Shown piece after piece: positions 58,460-64,000 of a stretch of DNA of 64,000 bases. Numbering within the stretch: the stretch's first letter is position 1; each line of letters opens with the position of its first letter. The notes beneath the pieces were generated by a model. The model made no database searches. It had not been told where the DNA came from and was given only the letters and a program-made list of their open reading frames with translations. Source of the stretch: JABDJZ01 sp047619685 (GTDB lineage Bacteria > Bacteroidota > Rhodothermia > Rhodothermales > UBA10348); the NCBI GenBank assembly GCA_047619685.1, contig JBLHLC010000002.1, positions 62,001-126,000 of the forward strand. The letters run 5' to 3'. The translations under genes and the position numbers were made by a program.

Positions 58460-60249
58460 CCCTCAACCTCCGCCGTCTTGGGTTCCCAGGGTTTCTTGGT
58501 TGAAAGCCCCGACAGCCAGAACACAATCGCAATAAAGATGAAGAAAATGATTACAGTCACTGAGACCACATTGGACGCAAACCCAAGGGTAGGCGTAAAT
58601 GCGTCGACCGATGTGTCTTCGAGGACGCCGTAAATGTGCCAGTGCTGGCGCATTCCGGCCCGGACGTAGCCCATGAGGCCCATTGTCCAGGCAAATGTCA
58701 CGGCAATGAAGAACAGAGCGTATTGACTTCGAGCGGGCATCTGCCCCCATTTGATCTTGCCCGTAACCTCCGGATTCTTGTACATGAACACGTCGATCGT
58801 GGTCACGGCGATCATGCAGAAGATGACGGATAAGACTTGCGGGACCGAGAGGCCAATGCGGACGCTGGCTTCCACGAAGTAGCCGTAGACGCCCAAGAAG
58901 CTGACGAAAAGCACCACAGAGGCAAAGATGCCGATCTGTGCATAATTCCCCGCCTTGGCCCAACTGACGGTGGGCTTCAAGTTGCCTCGCCTATAGAGCA
59001 AGAAACTGAGGAAAGTGGTCAAGATGAGGATGTTGACCGCCGTGTTTTTGGCAGACATGACCCCGAGCACGCCGAGGACTGGGTGGTGCGCGCCACCCAT
59101 TTTGCGGGCCTCCTCGACCGAAGCAACCAGAGAGTGCGGCGTCGCCCAGACTAGGAAACAACCAGCGATCACAATCAGCAGATACTTGATCATGGGCCGG
59201 AATCGCTCCGCACCCTCGATTCGCTCCATGCCGATCCACAGGTAGTAATTGGCCGCCAGGAACAGGTTGCCAATCAGAATAGCCTGGATTATGAACAGCC
59301 ACGAGAACGTGCCCCCCATCAGCGTGATACCAAGGCTCTGGGAAAAGCCGTAGATCTCCTTGCCCAACCAATAGCCGGCAAACGGCAGGGGAAGAAGGGC
59401 TGCGATCGCGATGAAGTTGCCGATATACCCCATCCAGTCGTAGTGGGCCTTCTCTTCTTCGGTCTTGGCCCCCAGGAACTTGAAGGCGGCGTAGGCGGCC
59501 GCAATCGACCCGCCAAAGGCCACGTTGGCAATCATCCGGTGGATGTTGATCGGCATCCACATCGGGTTGGCCATTGCCGCGGCCAGACTCACCAGTTCCC
59601 CCGTCTCCGAGATTCCCGCAGGCGTGTTCATGAACGTCAACCACGAGTCGGCGATGAACATGATGCCTGTACCCACCACGTTCAGCATTATGCCAAGTGC
59701 GATGTGAGTCTTGGGATTGAATTTTCCCCAGCCGTAGTAGTAGCTGTAGAGGAACACGGCCTCCAGGAAGAACAGCCCCACGTAAGGGAAGAACGTCCAA
59801 CTGAATATGGAGATCAGGTAGCTGGTGAGGGCCGGGTAGAGAACGACCAGCAGAAACGTCAACATGGCGCCCAAGGACGCGGTAAACGAGAAGGCGACCG
59901 AAAGCAGTTTCGTGAACTCGTAGGCCAGCGCATCATAGCGCTTGTCGCCCGAGAAGTAGCCAATGATCTCGATGATCACCGCGAACATGGGGACCGCAAG
60001 CACGAAGGCCGCAAACATGAGGTGCAGCTCGGCCGTGACCCACATGACAACACGGCTCCCGATTATCGGGAAGGCGCGATAGTCTGGATTGTCGGCCACC
60101 TGAGGAGTCGCAAACGCCTCCATGGGGCTTAGGACCAACACCGCGACGGCGGCGAAGATCAGGCCAGCGGCCACAGCCACCCGTTCCCGGGAAAGGCCAT
60201 AGATAAGGAGGGATCCATCGCGCAGGGGGCCGAGGCGATGCCGCCTCAC
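58456..60249 (-). CDS. Cytochrome bd subunit I-like membrane protein without CydB
   Basis: 597 residues from a GTG overlapping the coxB stop. About 14 membrane segments. It resembles CydA in the heme-binding part: His76 (AELHLMFAAF, counterpart of His19), Glu162 (FFLEAVFLYSYYYGW, counterpart of the FFLES.F motif) and His236 (INIHRMIANVAFGGS, counterpart of His186). The quinol-binding Q-loop insertion and the GRQPW motif are absent, and the C-terminal half has extra helices. No CydB is encoded in the window. It is probably a diverged quinol-side or oxygen-side subunit of the neighbouring oxidase complex. Confidence 0.75.
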   Translation of the reverse strand: MRRHRLGPLRDGSLLIYGLSRERVAVAAGLIFAAVAVLVLSPMEAFATPQVADNPDYRAFPIIGSRVVMWVTAELHLMFAAFVLAVPMFAVIIEIIGYFSGDKRYDALAYEFTKLLSVAFSFTASLGAMLTFLLVVLYPALTSYLISIFSWTFFPYVGLFFLEAVFLYSYYYGWGKFNPKTHIALGIMLNVVGTGIMFIADSWLTFMNTPAGISETGELVSLAAAMANPMWMPINIHRMIANVAFGGSIAAAYAAFKFLGAKTEEEKAHYDWMGYIGNFIAIAALLPLPFAGYWLGKEIYGFSQSLGITLMGGTFSWLFIIQAILIGNLFLAANYYLWIGMERIEGAERFRPMIKYLLIVIAGCFLVWATPHSLVASVEEARKMGGAHHPVLGVLGVMSAKNTAVNILILTTFLSFLLYRRGNLKPTVSWAKAGNYAQIGIFASVVLFVSFLGVYGYFVEASVRIGLSVPQVLSVIFCMIAVTTIDVFMYKNPEVTGKIKWGQMPARSQYALFFIAVTFAWTMGLMGYVRAGMRQHWHIYGVLEDTSVDAFTPTLGFASNVVSVTVIIFFIFIAIVFWLSGLSTKKPWEPKTAEVEG

Positions 60250-61010
60250 TGGGCGCCTCCCGCCATGTCTGTCAGGAACGCGTCTACGGCAGTCTGGCTC
60301 TCGACCGTAACGAAGCCACGCATCCGGTAGTGGCTCAGGCCGCAGAGTTGGGCGCAGGCAATCTCATACTCGCCCTCCAGGTTCGGCTGAAACCAGATCG
60401 GGATAACCAGTCCGGGAATGATGTCCTGCTTGACGCGCAACTCAGGCACGCCGAAGCTGTGTATCACATCTTTAGAGCTGAGGTTGAGAATTACCGGGCG
60501 ATCCACCGGTAGGTGCAACTCGTTGACGGTGACCACATCGTCATCGCCCGCGGGGTCATTCGCATCCAGTCCGACGGGATTGCGAATCACGTCGATCAGT
60601 TCCGGTGCGCGTGCGCCGAACTCACCGTCGGGGCCGGGATAGTGGATGTTCCAGGCAAACTGCTCGGCAACTACGTTCACCACGAAAGGCGCGTCCTGCG
60701 CGGCAGGGAAGTCGTTCTTGATGAAGCCCCAGAGAGGGAGTGCGAAACCCACCAAGAGGGTGGTCTCGGCCAGGATGACGGCAATCTCCTGATACCTGGA
60801 GTACTTGCCGTCCGCTCCTTCATAGCTGGCCACCGGATTGTTGGACGCCCGAAAGCGGATGAGGACGTATATGAAGTATGCGCCCCAGCCAATGAAAAGC
60901 AGCAGCATTAGCCAGTGCACCAGCGACATCATGAGGTCGATGTCGGCGGCGTGCGCCGACGCACGGCCGGGCATTCCGAGGAATTGGCTGATATCGAGAA
61001 ACTCTCTCAT
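60246..61010 (-). CDS. coxB: Cytochrome c oxidase subunit II
   Basis: 254 residues. Two N-terminal membrane helices (about 25-52 and 75-98), then a cupredoxin domain with CuA ligands His184 (VIHSFGVPELRVKQD), Cys219, Cys223 (CAQLCG), His227 and Met230. Gln221 takes the place of the usual Glu in CxExC. There is no fused cytochrome c, consistent with the separate cytochromes encoded downstream. Its stop overlaps the CydA-like start (GTGA). Confidence 0.95.
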   Translation of the reverse strand: MREFLDISQFLGMPGRASAHAADIDLMMSLVHWLMLLLFIGWGAYFIYVLIRFRASNNPVASYEGADGKYSRYQEIAVILAETTLLVGFALPLWGFIKNDFPAAQDAPFVVNVVAEQFAWNIHYPGPDGEFGARAPELIDVIRNPVGLDANDPAGDDDVVTVNELHLPVDRPVILNLSSKDVIHSFGVPELRVKQDIIPGLVIPIWFQPNLEGEYEIACAQLCGLSHYRMRGFVTVESQTAVDAFLTDMAGGAQ

Positions 61011-61022
61011 TTGGCCTCAGGG

Positions 61023-61265
61023 TCAGTCAGAAGTTGGGTCTTGTTCAGCCAGATTTCTGGCGCGCACACTCATGTTGCGGAAGAAGGAAAGAATGCCCCC
61101 AAACACGCCAGAAATCATGACGAGAAGGACGAGCATCGACGCGGAGACCGCGCGAACGGCCGGCGCATCAACTCCGGCACCAAAACAACGCTCACAAGCC
61201 AGGAGCGTGTCCGGAAGTGCAGCCATGACGACCAGCACCAGGCTCGCTATCACAATTCGCTTCAT
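61023..61265 (-). CDS. Small membrane protein with CxxC, oxidase-associated
   Basis: 80 residues from ATG 61265 (overlaps the preceding stop, ATGA). N-terminal signal-like segment, then ACERCFGAGVDAPAVRAV with a CxxC pair on the presumably periplasmic side, and one membrane helix (MLVLLVMISGVFGGILSFF). No family recognised. Position between coxD-side genes and coxB suggests an assembly or structural subunit, possibly copper-related through the cysteines. Confidence 0.6.
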   Translation of the reverse strand: MKRIVIASLVLVVMAALPDTLLACERCFGAGVDAPAVRAVSASMLVLLVMISGVFGGILSFFRNMSVRARNLAEQDPTSD

Positions 61266-61462
61266 CCGGCAGCCTCGAGGGTTTTCATTTTGGTCAGGAA
61301 ACGCTTGCCATACACGATGAGAGCGCCGCCAGAAACCACGGCCAGCGAAGCCCACACGATGCCCATGGCTCCATCAACGGAGATCACGGCATAGGCGGCA
61401 GATCCGAACGCCAGGATGGCGGAGAGGGCGATAAAAACAATATGAAATGACTTAAGCGACAT
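61262..61462 (-). CDS. Small two-helix membrane protein, oxidase-associated
   Basis: 66 residues with two predicted membrane helices (about 6-25 and 32-50) and a basic C-terminus (YGKRFLTKMKTLEAAG). No recognised family. It is 13 bases after coxD and overlaps the CxxC protein gene, so it is almost certainly co-translated with the oxidase and may be a small structural subunit. Confidence 0.6.
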   Translation of the reverse strand: MSLKSFHIVFIALSAILAFGSAAYAVISVDGAMGIVWASLAVVSGGALIVYGKRFLTKMKTLEAAG

Positions 61463-61475
61463 GGTTACCTCAATG

Positions 61476-61820
61476 TCAGGCTAGGCCAGAGACCATTCCC
61501 GCCATATCAACAGCCGCCCGTCCGACCTGGTCGTGATAGGCCGAGATGAAGATGGCGAACATGCAGAACAGGATGAGGAACGTGATGGCCAGGATGCCAA
61601 GGATCAACTTCTTTTCACCAATGAGGTGCATGAAGTAGCTAGCAACCATCCCCGCTTTCACTGAGGCGATGACAAGGGCCAGAATCAGGGCTGGCCAGAG
61701 ACTCAGGTGCAGGTACGAGACGGCGACCGTGACCACGGTCAAGACCATCAGCGATCCAAAGACGGTCAGGTAGACCTTGACGTGTTTCTGTAGCTCTTCA
61801 GCGCTGTGAGAATGGGACAT
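61476..61820 (-). CDS. coxD: Cytochrome c oxidase subunit IV
   Basis: 114 residues with three membrane helices and the prokaryotic subunit IV pattern (HKVYLTVFGSLMVLTVVTVAVSY-like first helix, then ASVKAGMVASYFMHL). It stabilises the oxidase core. Three bases after coxC and 13 bases before the next small gene. Confidence 0.9.
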   Translation of the reverse strand: MSHSHSAEELQKHVKVYLTVFGSLMVLTVVTVAVSYLHLSLWPALILALVIASVKAGMVASYFMHLIGEKKLILGILAITFLILFCMFAIFISAYHDQVGRAAVDMAGMVSGLA

Positions 61821-61823
61821 GGG

Positions 61824-62441
61824 TCAGAGTAGGTAGATGGTCGGGAAAAGGAAAATCCAGACGAGATCCACAAAGTGCCAGTAGAGTCCGGCAACTTCGA
61901 TTCGGCTCTTGAAGCGTTCAGGGTCCGTCTTCCACATCTTGGCCCCAGGGCCTAGGAAGTAGCCGTTGACGACCATGCCGCCGATCACGTGGATGGCGTG
62001 CAAGCCGGTCATCACGAAATAGATGGCCAGAAAAGTACTCTCCTCTGGCAGGTATCCGTGTGAGAACTTGCTCGAGTACTCGATTGTCTTGATAATCAAG
62101 AAGCCGAAGCCGGCAAGGACCGTGAGGCCCATGTAGAGCCTGTACTTGCCAAAGTCATTCCTGGCAAGCGACACCCAAGCCATGATTATGGTGACCGACG
62201 AGGCGATCAGCACAATCGTATTGACGAAAGCCAGGGGCACGTTCAGAATCTGGGAGGCCAGCGTGAACGTTTCACCGTGGATCTCTCCAGGCCAAACCGG
62301 AGCACCCACTCGAAGGAAGATGTAGGCGGAAAAGAGGCCGCCGAAAAGCATGACTTCGGAGGCCAGGAAAAGCCAGACGCCGAGTTTGGCGTTGTTTACG
62401 CCCGTGTCCGGCCGAGCCTCTACTGTGTAAGGGATCTGCAT
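61824..62441 (-). CDS. coxC: Cytochrome c oxidase subunit III
   Basis: 205 residues with about five membrane segments: GVWLFLASEVMLFGGLFSAYIFLR, and the conserved FVMTGLHAIHVIGGMV and YWHFVDLVWIFLFPTIYLL. The last two are family signatures (GxHxxHVxxG and WHFVDxVWxxLF). Three bases separate it from coxA and from coxD. Confidence 0.95.
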   Translation of the reverse strand: MQIPYTVEARPDTGVNNAKLGVWLFLASEVMLFGGLFSAYIFLRVGAPVWPGEIHGETFTLASQILNVPLAFVNTIVLIASSVTIIMAWVSLARNDFGKYRLYMGLTVLAGFGFLIIKTIEYSSKFSHGYLPEESTFLAIYFVMTGLHAIHVIGGMVVNGYFLGPGAKMWKTDPERFKSRIEVAGLYWHFVDLVWIFLFPTIYLL

Positions 62442-62444
62442 GGC

Positions 62445-64000
62445 TTAAGGCTGGTCCTGGGGGTAGAAATCAGTGTCATGACCGGGAACGCTGTACTCGT
62501 AGGGGCCGCGGTAAATGGTCGGTATCGTCTCAAAATTGCCATGCCCCAGCGGAGGTGAAGTAGTAGCTGTCCACTCCACGGTCGTCGCGTCCCAGGGATT
62601 GTCGTTCGCCACTTTCCGGCCCTTCCAGATGCTCCAGAAGAAATTGAAGATGAACGGCAATTGGAACAGTCCCAGAACCCACGCCGCGATGGACATGGTC
62701 TCGTTGTAGTGGATGACGCTATCCGCGAAATCGTAGGAGGCACCACCATCGTAGAGTCGTCGGGAAACGCCCGCCAGCCCCTGGATCAGCATCGGGAAGA
62801 AAATGAAATTCATCGGGATGACCGAGCCCCAGAAGTGAATCTTCCCAAGCGTGTCATTCAGATGTCGCCCCGTCGCCTTTGGATACCAATAATAGATTCC
62901 GGCGAACATGGCGAGGATCGTGCCCGGAGCCACCACATAGTGGAAGTGTCCAATCACGTACATGGTGTCGTGAAGAGGAATATCCGTGGGTGCCAAGCCC
63001 AGTGGAAGTCCGGTCAGGCCGCCTATGCCAAACATGGGCAGAAACGCCAAGGCAAACAGCATGGGGGTGTTAAAGCGCAACCGCGCGCCCCAAAGCGAAA
63101 GGAACAAGCCCGACAGAATGACCACCGACGGGATCGAGATGATCATCGTCGTGACCTGGAAGAACCCACTCAGTGCGGTGCCCATTCCAGTGATAAACAT
63201 GTGGTGTGCCCACACGATGAAGCTCATGAAGCCGAGGAAAATGAGGGAGTAAACCATCATTTTGTAGCCCCAGAGTGGCTTCCGGGTGTTGTTGGCTACG
63301 ATCTCGGCCACGATACCCATGGCTGGCAGGATGAGGACGTAGACCTCAGGATGTGCCAGGAACCAGAAGAGGTGCTGCCAGAGCAGCGGGCTGCCGCCGC
63401 CTGATACGTCCAGCAACTCGCCACTCACCACAAGGCCGGAAGGCAGGAAGAAGCTTGTGTCCAGCAGCCTGTCAAACAGCTGCAGGACGCCGGCTGCCTC
63501 CAGGGGCGGGAACGCCAGCAGGAGGAGGAAGGAGGTAATGAGCTGGGCCCAAACGAAGAACGGCATCCGCCAGAGCGTCATGCCGGGCGCGCGGAGTTGG
63601 ATGATGGTCGTGATAAAATTGACCGCACCAAGCAGGGACGACGTAATCAGGAAAATCATCCCGAAGAGCCATATGGTCTGTCCCATGGTCTCGATGTCCG
63701 CGAGCGGCGGATACGACGTCCAGCCAGCCTTTGCCGCGCCAGCAGGCGCCCAGAAGCTGGCGAGCATGATCACGCCGCCCACAAGGAAGACCCAGTAGCT
63801 CGCCATGTTCAGCTTGGGGAACGCCATATCCGGCGCGCCAATCTGAAGAGGGACTATATAGTTGCCAAAGGCACCGACCGCGAGTGGGACGATGCCAAGA
63901 AACACCATGATGGTGCCGTGCATCGCGCCGAGCTGGTTGTAGAACTCCGGCTGCATCACGCCATCGGGCATGGTAGCGTCACTGAATAGTGCGCCGATCA
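62445..64000 (-). CDS. coxA: Cytochrome c oxidase subunit I (5' end outside window)
   Basis: Over 510 residues, still open at the right edge; the in-frame sequence before ATG 63971 (LFSDATMPDG) continues a normal subunit I, so the start is missing. The binuclear-site ligands are visible: HPEVYVLILP with the CuB His and cross-linked Tyr, WAHHMF with two CuB His, and HDTMYVIGHFHYVVAPG with the heme a and a3 ligands. A-type features support an aa3-type proton pump reducing oxygen. First visible gene of the respiratory locus. Confidence 0.96.
   Translation of the reverse strand, partial: IGALFSDATMPDGVMQPEFYNQLGAMHGTIMVFLGIVPLAVGAFGNYIVPLQIGAPDMAFPKLNMASYWVFLVGGVIMLASFWAPAGAAKAGWTSYPPLADIETMGQTIWLFGMIFLITSSLLGAVNFITTIIQLRAPGMTLWRMPFFVWAQLITSFLLLLAFPPLEAAGVLQLFDRLLDTSFFLPSGLVVSGELLDVSGGGSPLLWQHLFWFLAHPEVYVLILPAMGIVAEIVANNTRKPLWGYKMMVYSLIFLGFMSFIVWAHHMFITGMGTALSGFFQVTTMIISIPSVVILSGLFLSLWGARLRFNTPMLFALAFLPMFGIGGLTGLPLGLAPTDIPLHDTMYVIGHFHYVVAPGTILAMFAGIYYWYPKATGRHLNDTLGKIHFWGSVIPMNFIFFPMLIQGLAGVSRRLYDGGASYDFADSVIHYNETMSIAAWVLGLFQLPFIFNFFWSIWKGRKVANDNPWDATTVEWTATTSPPLGHGNFETIPTIYRGPYEYSVPGHDTDFYPQDQP

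Noticed and set aside
1..64000. tRNA, rRNA, insertion sequences or prophage
   Set aside because: No cloverleaf-like tRNA, ribosomal RNA core motifs, transposase or phage structural proteins were recognisable on reading; small RNA genes cannot be excluded without a covariance search.

Overview
The window looks like a chromosomal segment from an aerobic bacterium of the Bacteroidota/Rhodothermota side, probably a Rhodothermales- or Balneola-like lineage. The support is a type IX secretion (Por) C-terminal sorting domain, HmuY, DUF4249-like and DUF3667 proteins, a Bacteroidota-type TAnnTTTG promoter, many lipoprotein signals, GC-rich DNA and few Shine-Dalgarno sites. There are no phage, insertion-sequence, CRISPR, rRNA or tRNA genes that I can recognise. 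No gene-free stretch exceeds about 300 bases; the longest gaps, about 150 to 210 bases, are described under their neighbours.

Layout. 1-6664: a large secreted multidomain protein, a RuvC-fold protein, a TPR protein and two small membrane proteins. 6711-10226: a heme-uptake pair (HmuY-like lipoprotein, TonB receptor) divergent from a MerR-type regulator. 10341-15157: a TPR lipoprotein, an NtrC-type response regulator, its sensor kinase and a DUF1569 protein. 15227-20463: a translationally coupled polyamine operon (deoxyhypusine-synthase-like protein, SpeA, N-carbamoylputrescine amidohydrolase, agmatine deiminase) preceded by a very acidic small ORF. 20583-25106: TauE exporter, a second acidic ORF, infA, and feoA-feoA-feoB behind a perfect palindrome. 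25141-36181: DUF4249-like lipoprotein, GMC oxidoreductase with its TAT-type small subunit, ABC exporter, a frameshifted aromatic amino acid decarboxylase, NlpC/P60 lipoprotein, penicillin-acylase-type enzyme and a DUF3667 protein. 36306-42990: a CecR/YbhGFSR-like drug efflux operon (TetR, TolC, HlyD, two ATPases, two permeases). 43021-49902: M16 protease, KDPG aldolase and KDG kinase, a GH1-like lipoprotein that has lost both catalytic glutamates, and small fragments.

49944-64000 is the most interesting part. Sixteen consecutive minus-strand genes, most overlapping or within 20 bases of each other, run from cytochrome c oxidase subunit I (cut by the window edge) through subunits III, IV, two small membrane proteins, subunit II, a cytochrome bd subunit I-like protein without a CydB partner, three membrane or periplasmic c-type cytochromes (one carrying an ethylbenzene-dehydrogenase-type heme b domain), a radical SAM/SPASM protein, a ferredoxin, a small unknown protein, a universal-stress/rubredoxin fusion, an Mrp-type ATPase and a zinc-ribbon protein. 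Five copies of the protochlorophyllide-reductase C-terminal (PCP_red) domain are spread over three of the accessory proteins, although no chlorophyll genes are present. I infer a composite electron-transfer chain to an aa3-type oxidase together with its own cofactor-maturation or quality-control module. Functions of the accessory half are inference only.
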